A stretch of DNA of 64,000 nucleotides from Delphinus delphis (lineage: Eukaryota; Chordata; Mammalia; Artiodactyla; Delphinidae): NCBI RefSeq assembly GCF_949987515.2, contig NC_082703.1:7054680-7118679 (forward strand), in the 5' to 3' direction. How positions within the stretch are numbered: position 1 is the stretch's first letter; each line of letters opens with the position of its first letter. Positions 35,094 through 47,385 of this stretch are shown one piece after another. The translations under genes and the position numbers were made by a program. The notes below the pieces were generated by a model. That model had not been told where the DNA came from. It made no database searches and saw only the letters and a list, made by a program, of their open reading frames with translations.

Positions 35094-36680
35094 CTGTGTT
35101 TATGGATTTGTGGGAAGGTAGCACCAAATATCTTTTTCTAAAAACACCTTCAAGATCAGTGCTAAGAACGAAAAGGTACCCTTCATTCATTCATTCAATA
35201 CATACTTATTCGCCTTGTTCTAGGTGCTGGGAACATACGCACAACAAGCATCAGACCCTCAAAGCTCCTTTTCACTTCAGTCGGCACCCTCCCGAGGAGA
35301 GTCAGACCGTAACGACACACAGATCGGTCAACGAGATGATGTTTGGGTGGTGAGAAGTGTTGTCTGAGTGCAGAAAGCAATACCGTGGTCTCCAAGTTTT
35401 CTGTTCTCCCAGCTAATCATAAAAATGAGACTTTAACATCATGTTGTACAACTAATAAAGCCTTTTCATGTGTATGTCACACCGTCCTCCCGACAAGCTC
35501 ATTGTGGGCACACCAAGTGCTGTGATCATTTTACAGATGAAGCGACGAAGCTGGGAGAGTGGGGGACTTGGACGCAGTCACGTGTCAGATACGCTGCGTG
35601 CCAGATCGTCTCATTCCACATTTACTGACACTTCCTCCCAACCTCGTCACCTCCCTATGCCTCCAAGATCGTGGGGTCCTTGAGATCTACGCTCGCGATA
35701 GTCAGGGCCTGAGAGTTAAGGATAAAGGGGAACATATGTCGGTGGAGGAGTGTCTGCCGCCTTTCAGAGGAGAAGAGTTTTTCCCGAGAGCAGGAAAGTT
35801 CCTGAAGTGGCCTTTGGCTTAGCTGAGGCTCTGCCTCATCTCTTCCTGACATGGTTCCTGGGAAGAGAGGAGCTGGGCTGGCTGCAGTGGGAGATGTAGG
35901 GAAGGTTGTCATTTCAATGTTGTCTGTTATCCATCCACACGGCCCCTGGGGCCCTATCTTCAGACTTGTCTGCTTGCCCAGAAAGGGGCAGGCCTAAGTT
36001 TCACAGAAATTAGAAGCACATACACTTGGCCTAAACCACAGAAATGATGAAGAAATGCATGCTGGTTCAGACCAGGGCCTTCAACACTCAGGAGCAGAGG
36101 GGGGACTTTTTTCCTCCCTGCTTAAAAGTGAAGTCCTCTAATTAGGATCAGAGCTTCATAGAATATTAGAATTGCAATGAATTTCAGAGATGACAGTCCA
36201 AGCGCTTCAGTTCACAGATGAAGCACGGAGACAAAGGCACTTGGGGAGAGTTGAACGGTGATTTGGTTAGTACCAGGGCTGGGGCAGGGCTGCAGCCCTC
36301 CTGACTGAGTCCAGGGCTCTTTCCTCCCCTTCAGGATGGCTTCTGCATTAGCTCCAAAAATAACGAGCTTGGGGACCGCTCAGGCAGAAAAGGGGCTCCA
36401 GGGCTAGAGGCTGATCCCATCCTCACCTGACTTTTGTATTCAGCTTCGTGAGGGCCCCTTTTGAAGCCTCTGGCAGCCCGGTCCCGTGACTGCTGCTGGG
36501 AGAGGGTGATAAATGACGATCTGTGCAGGGAACAGCATCCTGCGTTCTGCATGTGCATCTAAGCAAGAAGAGCCTCTTAGGAAGGAACTCACTCCCTGTT
36601 GCAACTATATCATACCTTTTACAAAAAGTCACTTCGAGGTCACTGTTTTTTGTCCAGTATTTCAATACATTAAATGCAAT
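35094..36680. other. Mostly single-copy sequence with ancient repeat relics
   Basis: No gene recognised. 'cattcattcaatacatactt' and 'tctaggtgctgggaacatac' at 35185-35235 resemble the start of the ancient interspersed repeat described at 9480. A diverged SINE-like piece lies at about 36140-36260 (gaatttcagagatgacagtc; cacagatgaagcacggagac). Confidence 0.5.
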
Positions 36681-37000
36681 TACTTCATTGTTGATTTACC
36701 TGTCATTACAGGCATGTGTTTGAACATGATTTATTGAGTGAGTTTTGTGCCAGTTGACTTGCAGTGGATTGCACAATATTCAAAGGGGCTCATTTGCTTG
36801 GCATTACATTAGAGGCATGATGATTGCAACACAAAGCAACGTAAATGAATTCTGAGAGCCTCCATCATTCATGTTGTCATGTACTGAATCCTATTATTAT
36901 TTATTACCATAATTGTACTGTGTTTCCTGGGGCGATAAATTAGGACTGATGGGCCCCACTGACAGTCAAGGGCTGGACTCGCTCTATATAATTTAATAGG
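36680..37000. promoter_or_regulatory. Candidate conserved noncoding element
   Basis: Repeat-free AT-rich stretch with ordered motifs such as 'gatttacctgtcattacagg', 'gattgcacaatattc', 'tattatttattaccataatt' and 'ataaattaggactgatgggc'. The composition resembles developmental enhancers. Conservation could not be tested. Confidence 0.25.
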
Positions 37001-39034
37001 GATACTGTAGGGTCTGTGTGTTTGGAGGAGATTTTGGTAATGGTAAAAAAAAAATGAAAGGGAATTTTTTTTTTTTTTTTTGCAAAAGGTACAAAAACCT
37101 TCCAAGGTTTTTTTTTTTTTCTTCTTTAATGCCTTGGCTGCATTTGAAGGCCTTGACACAAGCTGAACTATAAGAAAGAAAAGTTCTGCCTTTCAGCACA
37201 AGATGGTTAAAGCTCATTGCCTCATGCCAGTCTTTTCCATATCAGATGCTGACAGGTGGTGTTCACACCCTCTCACACCAGCAGGGCATCCTCCTGCGTA
37301 GGGAATGTAGACTTGGCTGAGAATCCAATGGTCAGTGTGATGGGGGCAGCGTATTAACACATTCACCTACTTAAGGCTGATGGACCCTGGGTATCTGATC
37401 TAACACGGCAATGCTTCTGGAGAAACTGAAGGGTATGTTTTTCCTAGAACAACAGAGACGGAGCAACACAGATGATAGATACAAATTTGCTTTACAAGAT
37501 GTTAATGTGCTGTGCAAATGTCAGCAGAAGGTATTATTAAAATCAAACAAGGCAAATGCCGGAAGAGAGCTTAGAGGTGATCAGATTCAACCATCTCACT
37601 TACAGATGAGAAAACTGAGGCTCAGGAAGAAGAACAGTCACTAGAAATACCCTGCTAACCCCAAGTCATATGAGAACACGATCAACTAGCCTTGTGTTGT
37701 AGTGAAGTCCAAGGAGTTCTGATGAGGTGTAGAATCAGACATTACCAAAGGGCGTGGTCAAGGGAAGAGCCCAAAGAATCTTAACCCTCCTGCTTTGTCT
37801 AAGTAGAAAGGAGTATGACTGCAGATAAGGCCAGGAAGTAGTTGTGAGTCAGTGTTAGCCACGGATATCTTAGAATCCCCGTTTAGCATAAATCCTGTGG
37901 GCTCAATTTTACTTCAGAAAATAATCAGTCTGTCTTTGACCCCTGAACCAGAGGTCAGGGATTTCATCAGCTCCTGGAAAGAAACTTTTTGATAGTCCAT
38001 GTTAGTCTTTGGTCCCCAGTCTTTATCTATTTCGATCATAAATATCCTGTTTGGGAGCTCAGTGTTATGTAAAAAAGGGGATCCTGAGGAATGAAACTAG
38101 GAAAGACGCTGAATTCCGCTCAGGGAGTTAGGATAGAATTGCAACCAGCCTGCTCTACCTAATCTCCCCAGTAGAGACCCCACGGAAGGAGTTGTATTTT
38201 CAATTACCCAGGAGCTTAAAGGAAAGATTTCGTCCCACTTGTCTGAATTCATCTGTGTTTATATGTGGCCCTGAGCGGTTTTATTCAGATTGATCCAGAC
38301 AGTGCCGTAGAATCGACGCACGGCCACCTGGTCCATCCGATTCAGTTGTTAAAACGAGGGAACTCATCGGACCACTTCCTAAAAATCAGATCCAATCCTC
38401 TGTGTGTATTTTGTGCCTATCCCCCGGGCAACTGGCATGAGAATCAGAAATCAACCCAAATAAGCTGAGCCAAAAGCCTCAGAGAGCTCTGGCCCACGCC
38501 AGGCCCACCGCACAGATTAGGCGCCAAAGAACACGTCTACGCTCGGCCAGGTGTACACATGATCCAGACAGCACCCTGCGCACCCCGTGGGCTGGAAATG
38601 ACAGGGGGCCCTGGCATTCTCGCATCTCAAAGCAGGTGTCAGTCTTCTGTTTCACAGGCTTAAGGAGCAGTTTACAGCAGCAGCAGTCAAGAAAAAGGAG
38701 GCAGGAAATAGTAGCAGAGGGAAAGGACTTATTACCGCCCTCCCAACGGATGCTGGATTTCTGGAGGGATCCCCAACATAGAGTGCGCCCCGTCATTTCT
38801 TTCTGGATGACCTCAGGGATTCTGAGTTATCTCCGTCAAAGGAAAAGCTGTGTCTACCGTCACCACGTGCTGACCTCATGATCCAAGTCTTTCATCAGCA
38901 AGGGGCGGGGGGCGGTACTCACACCATTACCAAAAGGAGTCTCAAACTTGATATTTAGTCTCTGATTCATGCTTTTCCAGAGACCTTGGCTGGGGGCCTA
39001 AGCGGATACCATGTCTCCGTCAAAAATTCGATCT
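37000..39034. other. Single-copy sequence with T runs, no gene recognised
   Basis: T-rich runs at about 37065-37081 and 37109-37120 explain the lysine-rich minus-strand frames there. A MIR-like relic lies at about 37560-37640 (agatgagaaaactgaggctc). No gene was recognised in the rest. Confidence 0.55.
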
Positions 39035-39035
39035 T

Positions 39036-39239
39036 GGGCTTCCCTGGTGGCGCAGTGGTTGGGAGTCCGACTTCCAATGCAGGGGACACGGGTTCGTGCC
39101 CCAGTCCGGGAAGATCCCACAGGCCGTGGAGCGGCTGGGCCCGTGAGCCATGGTCACTGAGCCTGCGCGTCCAAAGCCTGTGCTCCGCAGCGGGAGAGGC
39201 CGCGACAGTGAGAGGCCTGCAAAAAAAAAAAAAAAAAAA
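39036..39239 (+). mobile_element. CHR (CHR-2-type) SINE
   Basis: Full-length CHR SINE with A and B boxes. It is slightly more diverged than the others: 'gagtccgacttccaatgcag' replaces 'gagtccgcctgccgatgcag', and the 3' end lacks the 'gcgtaccgc' segment before the poly(A). The flanks tcgatcttg and tcgctcttg form a one-mismatch target duplication. Confidence 0.95.
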
Positions 39240-40541
39240 TCGCTCTTGCTGGTGTCCTGTCTTTTGCAGGACTGTGGAATAACTAAGTGCATTTATCTAT
39301 TTATATCATGGTTGTGGCCATATCAGTCCATTAGAATAAAATCACCGCCACCAAAACAGGAACTGGGTAACAGCACTATTAGGATAAAAGGCCTCAAATG
39401 ATAAAACAGTAATATGGATTATAATGTGGACATTAAAACCGAAAATAGCATACACTCATGAGATTCTGTATACGGAGTAGATTTTTGTGTGACCAAAGGC
39501 AGAAGCTCTGGCCCCCCCAGGGTCCAGGTCCATGATGTGCAGGAGCCATTCACCCTGTCTTCTGGCAGATTTGCTGGCCTAGTGTGAGTAAACCCCCAGG
39601 CCAGGAAGGGTAACAAAGTAAGAGGAGAATCGTGATTTGGGGTAGATATACTTACGTTTAAGTTAAGAAGGTAAATATGGCAACGTGGAAGATATTGGGC
39701 CAAATGCACACCTAATAGTCAGTGGCCTGAGCCCATTGCCATGTGAGCTATTCATGTGCTAGACCAGGACCAATTTACACCAAACTTACCTCTTAAATAC
39801 CTTCTTTCTTTGGTGGTTTGCAAGGACAAAATTGAAGATAATTAAAATAAATTTACATTAAAACCAAGTAACATTTGTTGTGTTTAGAAATATTCTTAGC
39901 TCTCATTTCTTCCTTCCTCAATCCTTTTTTACACACAGAGAGAGAGAGAGAGAGAGAAAGACAAAGAGAGAGAGAGAGAGAGAAAGCCCTACTCGTGCTT
40001 GCACACATTTTTGTTTAAATCAAGCCAATGGAGCCCAGTGGATCTCAGGTGTGTTTTCCCCCAGGTACTAAAGATGCAAAGTAAACTGATATGCTTCAGG
40101 CAGTAGGACACAGTGGGAACCTGAATGTGTGGACTTTCTCCTGGAAATTCCTACCTCAAAGCTGAGGAGCTCCTCTCGCACCACCTAAGCTGGGTCCTTT
40201 CTTCTTATTCCTCTAAGAGATATTCTTCTAAGTTTTGTGCAGTGTTTTTCATCTGTAAGACCCTGCCCACAAGCCTTGCCAGCCACTCAGAAACACCTCT
40301 TAACAAGAGAGGATGACATGTCTCCTTGCTCCTGGGTCCTTGCAAAGCAAGTTAACTGCAATGAATCCAGGCATATTTTTTGAGGTCAGAATGTGCTGAG
40401 TCCAGAGACTGGCTGATGAGGAAACACTGGTCGGCAGAAAGCATTTTAGGGCCTTTCCTTTCCTAGGAGAAAGCTCTGATGCCCTTGTCCCCGGGGTGGA
40501 GCTCTTGGGCTAAGAAGGAGAGCTTGCGCTGTGCTAAAAAC
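39240..40541. other. Single-copy sequence, no gene recognised
   Basis: No gene or clear repeat was recognised apart from the purine tract listed separately at 39936-39986. Confidence 0.6.
39936..39986 (+). repeat. (GA)n microsatellite
   Basis: Two GA arrays separated by 'aaagacaaa', about 50 bases in all. Pure purine/pyrimidine mirror sequence can adopt triplex (H-DNA) structure. Confidence 0.95.
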
Positions 40542-40548
40542 CAGCTTG

Positions 40549-40756
40549 GGGCTTCCCTGGTGGCGCAGTGGTTGAGAGTCCGCCTGCCGATGCAGGGGAC
40601 ACGGGTTCGTGCCCTAGTCCGGGAAGATCCCACATGCCATGGAGCGGCTGGGCCCATGAGCCATGGTCGCTGAGCCTGCGCGTCCGGAGCCTGTGCTCCG
40701 CAACGGGAGAGGCCACAACGGTGAGAGGCCCGCGTACCGCAAAAAAAAAAAAAAAA
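40549..40756 (+). mobile_element. CHR (CHR-2-type) SINE
   Basis: Full-length CHR SINE with intact A box (tggcgcagtgg) and B box (gggttcgtgcc), the 'ccgcgtaccgc'-type end and poly(A). The direct repeat cagcttgg flanks it at 40542-40549 and 40761-40768, within the longer similar context aaaaaccagcttgg / aaacaaacagcttgg. Confidence 0.95.
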
Positions 40757-41234
40757 CAAACAGCTTGGTTTAAAATCCTGATCCTGCCATCTGCCAGCCG
40801 GGTGACTGTGCAGGTCACGAGACCTCTGCATGCCCCTTTAACAGCGTGGTGATGAATGCAAACTCCTGTCTTGTAGGTCCGTGATGTCATCCCTAGCAGG
40901 AGCGGAGGAAGCCTGGACAACAGAACTTTGCAAACCTTGAGGTCTGCAGCTCAGTGAGACGGTGAGAGCACTGGACTCCCAAAGAGCCTTCACTGTGGGT
41001 CAGTAGAAGAACTGAAGAGTTTTGACCGAGGACATTTTAATGCTCCAGGACAACTCCACCTGTGATGATGGAAATGTCCCATATCTGTCCTCTCTTACGT
41101 AGAAGCCACGGGCCCCTAGCACCCAAATGTGGCTAGTGCAATTTGGGAACTGATTTTTAATTTGATTCGATGTTCACTTCTTGAAATTTAAATACTCACA
41201 GATGGCTACTGTCTGGGACAACACAGTTCTAGAA

Positions 41235-41382
41235 CAGTGGTTCTCAACTCAGGCTGCACATCCGAATCCTCCAGAAACTTTAAAAAGTCTTGAAGCCCTG
41301 ACCTCATACCATTTAAATCCTAGCATGAGAAGTAAGAATTCCCCAGGTGATTGTAATGTGTAGCCAAGGTTGGGGCCCGCTG
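41235..41382 (+). mobile_element. MER5A non-autonomous hAT transposon
   Basis: Begins 'cagtggttctcaactcaggc' and ends with 'gtgattgtaatgtgtagcca' then 'aggttggggcccgctg', the approximate inverted complement of the start. Length (148 bases) and inner phrases (gaaactttaaaaagtcttga) fit MER5A. It has no transposase and is long inactive. Confidence 0.85.
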
Positions 41383-42675
41383 CTCAGGAATGGACAGGGA
41401 TTTTGTTGCGTAGGTGCTTGTGTCAATCATGGCTCTTGCCTTGCTAAACAGGAGAGTGATGGAGACCGGCTTGCTCTGGGATGTAGCCACTTGGATTTTT
41501 CTCTGTTGAGGACTTTGGTAAGTTTGCTCTTGGAACAAATTCTAGATGCCTCCAATCAGGACAGGCTAATTGGTCTTGTTTTTTCATGGTCCTGGGCATG
41601 TGTCTCCCTCGGCTGATAGGATTGGAGAGCGTCCCTGGGTGGGAGAGGGATGGTTTGGGGGAGGGGTGGGAGGAAGGGAGGTGGACCAAGCATGCTACAA
41701 GGATAATGAGAGGCTTCCTCTCCAAGTTCTGAATAACCCTCCCTCCTCCACTTCCCATTACACTTTCCCAAAGGGAAGTTTCGTTTCATACCAGTGGTAG
41801 GAGGTCTTTAGTAGAAGGACACAGGGGGTTCCTACCTCCTTGTACAGAAAAGTATCATTGATCACTTGAAACCCAATTAGACCAGGAGGGAAACACTTTG
41901 TTGGGACTGAAGGAACCAGAATCAGGTTTTAATGAAAAACACATTTTATTTCTAAAGTAACTGGTCTTATGTTCATTCCAGAGAAAGTCCTCAGGGCTCA
42001 GAGAAGAGGAATGTAATAAAATGATAACAAGGGCATCCTGGCCCCTCACAAAAGCACCGTCCCTGTAAGTGGTTACTTCAAGGGCTTCTCCTGCTGCTTC
42101 CCCAGTCCTTGCTGGGGGTGACTGGTGGACCTTATTCTTATTTGAAGTCAATGCAGGTGAAGGCAGCCCCCTCAAAAGCTGGGAGGGGGTCTGCTGAGAC
42201 AGACAGGCTCTAGAAATGGAAAGAGAGAGCAGAAGAGGTGTAATCAGATGGTCTTCACAGCCCACTAGACTGTACCTGAGCCGGGAGACCTCCCTCCCCG
42301 CCGCCGCCCCTCAGCCCAGTTCCAACATCTCACCACCCAACTGTGGAGAGGAGGCAAGGAAGGGTGACACAAGCCTTCAAGGAAGGAGAAACTCTCATCT
42401 GAAGACCTAGAAAGGCTCAGAACTTCCAGTTCTGGATTTCTTGCTAATGGACTCTTCTTAGACTTGACACGGCTTCACCCTGTTTTCGCCACATGAGTCA
42501 CTTGGCTCTACTGGAGGGAAAGAATCCCTAAAGAACACACAAGTGTCAATAGCTGTTGATGGTTTCCCTTTCCATCTTGACCCCGAGGCCCTTGGTACCA
42601 TTGCCCAGTACTGCTCACAGCCTCCTTTCTGATGGAAGGGAATTCCCTCCACCCAGGACTCTGACCACTGCCTGT
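41383..42675. other. Single-copy sequence, no gene recognised
   Basis: No recognised gene. The minus-strand frame 41855-42265 (136 codons) has no known domain. Confidence 0.6.
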
Positions 42676-42679
42676 CTTC

Positions 42680-42799
42680 AGCACATACTAAGTAAAAAAC
42701 CTGTTATAGGTAGTATCTCATTTAATTCTCAAAATTATCTCTATTTTGTTATCTATGTTTAACAGAAAGGATAAGTGGCTTATCCAAATCCCACATCTG
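42680..42799 (-). repeat. MIR, left part (split by L1)
   Basis: 'tatctcatttaattctcaaa', 'aaaggataagtggcttatcc' and 'aaatcccacatctg' follow the antisense MIR (tttacagatgaggaaactga; ttgcccaaggtcacac). The element appears to resume at 43837 after the L1. Confidence 0.6.
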
Positions 42800-43836
42800 T
42801 TTTCTGTTTTTTAACATCTTTATTGGAGTATAATTGATTTACAGTGGTGTGTTAGTTTCTGCTTTATAAAAAAGTGAATCAGCTATACATATACATATAT
42901 CCCCATATCTCCTCCCTCTTGCGTCTCCCTCCCACCCTCCCTATCCCACCCCTCTAGGTGGTCACAAAGCACCAAGCTGATCTCCCTGTTCTATGTGGCT
43001 GCTTCCCACTAGGTATCTATTTGACATTTAGTAGTGTATATATGTCAATGCTACTCTCTCACTTTGTCCCAGCTTACCCTTCCCCCTCCCCATGTCCTCA
43101 AGTCCATTCTCTAGTAAGTCTGTGTCTTTATTCCCGTCCTGCCCCTAGGTTCTTCTTCTTTTTTTTTTTTTTCTTAGATTCCATATATATGTGTTAGCAT
43201 ATGGTATTTGTTTTTTTCTCTTTCTGACTTACTTCACTCTGTATGACAGACTCTAGGTCCATCCACCTCACTACAAATGACTCAATTTCATTTTTTGTTA
43301 TGGCTGAGTAATATTCCATTGTATATATGTGCCACATCTTCTTTATCCATTCATCTGATGATGGACACTTAGGTTGCGTCCATGTCCTGGCTATTGTAAA
43401 TAGTGCTGCAATGAACATTTTGGTACATGACTCTTTTTGAATTATGGTTTTCTCAGGGTATATGCCCAGTAGTGGGATTACTGAGTCATATGGTAGTTCT
43501 ATTTGTAGTTTTTTAAGGAACCTCCATACTGTTCTCCATAGTGGCTGTATCAATTTACATTCCCACCAACAGTGCAAGAGGGTTCCCTTTTCTGCACACC
43601 CTCTCCAGCATTTATCATTTGTAGATTTTTTGATGATGGCCATTCTGACCGGTGTGAGATGATATCTCATTGTAGTTTTGATTTGCATTTCTCTAATGAT
43701 TAGTGATGTTGAGCATCCTTTCACGTGTTTGTTGGCAATCTGTATATCTTCTTTGGAGAAATGTCTGTTTAGGTCTTCTGCCCATTTTTAGATTGGGTTG
43801 TTTGTTTTTTTTGATATTGAGCTGCATGAGCTGCTT
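42800..43836 (-). mobile_element. L1, 5'-truncated, with open ORF2 C-terminus
   Basis: Reverse-oriented L1. Its 3' UTR lies at 42812-43190 (atctttattggagtataatt; caccaagctgatctccctgt). The ORF2 C-terminus follows in an open frame of 176 codons at 43194-43724, with '[16 protein letters not shown]', '[20 protein letters not shown]', '[17 protein letters not shown]' and '[20 protein letters not shown]', all typical of the ORF2p C-terminal domain. The reverse transcriptase and endonuclease are missing, so it cannot mobilise itself. The open frame suggests a younger age than the other L1 relics here. It ends at about 43836 and sits within a MIR. Confidence 0.92.
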
Positions 43837-43880
43837 AGAATTTGAACCTGTGCTCCTAACCTCGGCACTATTAGGTGAGG
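43837..43880 (-). repeat. MIR, right part (split by L1)
   Basis: 'agaatttgaacctgtgctcc' then 'taacctcggcact' matches the end of antisense MIR (gatttgaacccaggtctgtc; cctgtgctcttaacc), continuing the piece at 42680-42799. Confidence 0.55.
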
Positions 43881-43959
43881 AATAGGCTGGAGCTCCCCCT
43901 CGTGGTCATCGCGCAAAACCAACAGTTCCTGCCTTAATTGGTTTCCTGCCTAATTGTCA

Positions 43960-44310
43960 TTCCTCTTCCATTATTATGGATCTCTTCTTTCCAAACCCTG
44001 GCCATTAAAGTGATAGTCTTAAATCCCAAATTTCATCCTTCTTCCACCCTAGCCCATACTTCTATCTCTTTCCAGAGAGCCCTAAACTCTCGTCTGATAT
44101 CTGACTTGAAACTATGCACCCTATCCCTTGGGACTCTGTATATTAAAAACAAACAACAAAAAAACCTCACAGATCTCCCCCCAAAATTTTTTGTTCATCA
44201 TTCCATTTCCTAGCATTAAGCAACCTCTGGCTTTTGTCTGAAGACTCCATTTATCTTGTAACCATCTCTAGCGTATCCTTCTCTCCTTCCTTTTCCTGAA
44301 CTGAACAGAA
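43960..44310 (+). repeat. L2-like fragment
   Basis: 'ccctggccattaaagtgata' then 'gtcttaaatcccaaatttca' resembles the L2 phrase tggctattaaagtgatcttt. It is heavily diverged and its boundaries are uncertain. Confidence 0.4.
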
Positions 44311-44599
44311 GGTGGGTTGGCAAGCCTGTGCTTCCCGCCACTGCCCCCAACCATCCTTTCGTGACCTTTATCCAACGACCTTGCCAAGTTGAGATTCACA
44401 CACCAGAATCTGTAACACTTTCTTTCCTTAACCTGGCTCACAGGCTTCCTTTTCTTGCTCAAATCCGAGGGATTCCAACATGAAAACCCATCATCCTCCC
44501 AACTCTACTCAGGCACAATTCAAGTTCCACATCCTCGGGAGCTCGCTCTCACCTCCGCGGAGCTGCTCAGCTGGGTGACAGTAAAGATCGCCGTGGGCA

Positions 44600-44865
44600 G
44601 CTTGGCATTAAGTTCTCTGAAGCTAATGGGACTAGGTTTGAATTCTGGGCCTGTCACTTGTGTGCCTGGGAGCAAATCTACAGCCATCTGCAGCTTTAAT
44701 GTATTCATCTGTGAAATGGGATAATAATAATACCTTACTGACCGGGCTGTTACAGAGGTTTAATGAGATCGTACACAGAAATTGCCTAGCATATTATCTG
44801 ACACTTTAACACCACAATCAACGTTAGCTGGAATTATTATTATTATTATCATCATCACTGAGAAT
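44600..44865 (+). repeat. MIR element
   Basis: 'gggcctgtcacttgtgtgcc', 'ttaatgtattcatctgtgaa', 'atgggataataataatacct' and 'agaggtttaatgagatcgta' match sense MIR, ending in an (ATT)n stretch at 44832-44850. Confidence 0.75.
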
Positions 44866-44869
44866 TCCT

Positions 44870-46840
44870 CCACTACTTAGATCTTGAACTCGTACCATTT
44901 GCCAAGACCATAAGCTCCTCCCTGCTTTTACCTTTCTGACCCCTTCATTTCATTAAAACGACTCTTAATTCTCGTTGGGCTCTTGCCCATCATTCATTAC
45001 TCATTGGGTTCCTATTGCATTCTGGGTAGTACCTCTCACAAACACCCTCCCCTCTCAGGCCCCCAGCCCCTTCTCAGCCTCTTTCCCTCTCAGTGGATTG
45101 CCTTTCCTTTCACTCTCCTGAAGACAAGTCTCCCCTACCTGAGTTCCTTCAAGGTCTCGCCTCTATGCTCAGCACCTCTGCTTCTTCTGTGTTGTTTTAT
45201 TCACCACCTCTTTCTTCATTCTTCTCACAGGCAGGGAGGTCTGCCCTTTTTCCTCATTCCAGTGAGTCTCTCTACCTGTGCTCTTAACTCCATCCTTTCC
45301 TACCATCTCTAAGCCTGTGATCCCACAAGTCTTCCCAGCGCAGTCGTCATGCTACTCAGCCAGGCTTGATGAGAATTTCTCCTCTGTAGCTTCCAGAGAT
45401 CTGCCCAATTCTGTCTCCTCCCTTAATTCCTCTCCTCCTCCTCCTTTAAAAGATTCATTTGGTATCTCCTCCTTTTCTTTTCACCCCATCCTTGTGAGCT
45501 ATTCGTTAGGCTCTGCCTGTTGACTTTTACTTTCTGTGCTCTCCTCTCCCTCTAGGTGGTCTAATTCTCCTTGCATATCCATGTCGTTCACGCCATGTCT
45601 AGCTCCAGGCTGAAGATCAGGTGCACATCTCCAGTTATCTGTTGGGCACAAACTTCATGTGTCCAGTTACCATCTGACCTGAGCATCATCTGTGTTGAGT
45701 CCTCATATCCCAAGCACCAGCCCACCTTCCTCCAACTCCCTTCTTTCTTCCACATTTCTACTCATGGTACCACTCTTCTCCGTTTTTCATAGACTCAAAA
45801 CTTCAGAGTCAATGTCGAAATTTCTTTTTCCTATAATCACTGCATCTAATCAGTTATCATTTTCCTTAGAGTCTCTACCCAGGATGTCTTTCATCTCTTT
45901 CTCCTTCTTTACACTTCCACTGCCTCTAATTTGATTCAGGGTCTCATCTTCTTGGACTGTCATAATACCTGCCTATGTCATCACTTCCAGATTCTTTTCC
46001 TTCCAACACATCCTATCTTTATACTATTGTTTGTACGTTACTTTCTAAAGTCAACTGTGTTCATGACTCAATTCATTAATTCAATCATTCACTCAATCAT
46101 TTGTTCAATTCTAAAATTGATTGAGTTCTTTCTTTGCACAAAGCCTTACAGATAGATAAAATAAGACACAGTGTTTGTATATAGAGTTATTAGATAATAG
46201 CTAAAATGTACACATTTAAAATGTCAGTGGTCCAACATGGTGGAGTCACAGTTTCATGCAGATATGAGGCAGGAGGAAGGGTGGGCTGTTTCACACATAC
46301 CTTTGATGTCCAGCTCTTCCATCCAGTGCCTCCATCATCTTTTAGAGAGAGCTCTGGAGACCTCTCCCGGATCCTCTGTACTTGGTCAGCAGAAAAGGGA
46401 GCACATGAAACAGTGCAGGAGACGGCTCAGAGGCCAGGCTTGGAAGTGGTACACATCGCTTCTATCCACATTTCTATCTGCATTTCACAGACAGAGCTGC
46501 GTGGGTCTGGGTAACGTAGTCTATTGATACTTGCTAAAAGAAAAAAAGAAGCAGAGATATAGGTGAGGCCGAGCAGCTCTGACACTGAGAGCGTATACAG
46601 TTTTGTAAGGACAGTCAAATAAACTGACAATCGAAATATAATGCACCCATTACCCACTGACTTAAGAGCAGGTTTGAGCTTGAGTTTCAAGAAATTCCCA
46701 ACTTTAGCCCCAAGAGAACTTGCCCAGTTTAACTTCCTTAGAAATCCCTTGTGTTCTAAATGCAACTGTTTGCTCCTAAAGCCCACATGGGCTTCTTTTC
46801 CCCTCTGGGTCTATGAATTTCCCTAAGATTTTTCTTCTGT
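44870..46840. other. Pyrimidine-rich unassigned sequence
   Basis: About 2 kb, strongly C/T-rich on plus from 44980 to 46030. Long plus-strand open frames (44983-45312 and others) are serine/leucine/proline-rich translations of this bias and match no known protein. It may be a diverged ancient repeat read in antisense, but I cannot name it. No gene recognised. Confidence 0.5.
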
Positions 46841-46849
46841 GCCATCACA

Positions 46850-47035
46850 CTTTCACCTGACAAAGTCCCACCATTCCTTCAAGACCCATTTCAAATGCAA
46901 CCGTGAAGTCTTCCCTGACTTCCTTCCCCCTTCTAAAGCATTTGCACCTCTTTGTAAGGCACATTTTTCACTTTATCTTGTATTATAATAAGGTCTTAGC
47001 TCATTACCAGACCACGTGCTTGAGAGGAAGTGTAG
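46850..47035 (+). repeat. L2 LINE 3' fragment
   Basis: 'ccattccttcaagacccatt', 'tcaaatgcaaccgtgaagtc', 'ttccctgacttccttccccc' and 'tgcttgagaggaagtgtagg' match the L2 3' region in sense orientation. Confidence 0.75.
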
Positions 47036-47224
47036 GCTAAAGCCACGGCTGCTTTTTGTACGTCCTGAAACATGGAGCACGATGTCTTGAACAAAACTGG
47101 AATACAAGACATAAGCTTCGTTAAACTGAATCCTTGTTTTTCATTGACATTTCTTGTCTCTCCAATCCTACCTTGAACTCGGGAAGTCTCAGACATTTCT
47201 AACAGGGTGTCTTGTATGTGACCT

Positions 47225-47385
47225 ATGGAGGATGGTATAGGGATAGCGAGAGAGACTCAGGTTCTCGTCCTGACTCTACCACGCATTGGTTGTGGGACCA
47301 CTGCACATATGTAAGCTTCAGCTTGAGCGTATATAGAGTTGATCTAAATGACTTCCATGTTACTTTCTGGTTCTAAGAACCAGTT
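47225..47385 (+). repeat. MIR fragment
   Basis: 'ctcaggttctcgtcctgact' then 'ctaccacgcattggttgtgg' and 'gatctaaatgacttccatgt' resembles sense MIR. It is strongly diverged. Confidence 0.55.

Noticed and set aside
44983..45934. Run of plus-strand open frames suggesting an exon cluster
   Set aside because: The region is strongly pyrimidine-rich, so stops are scarce. The translations are low-complexity S/L/P and match nothing known.
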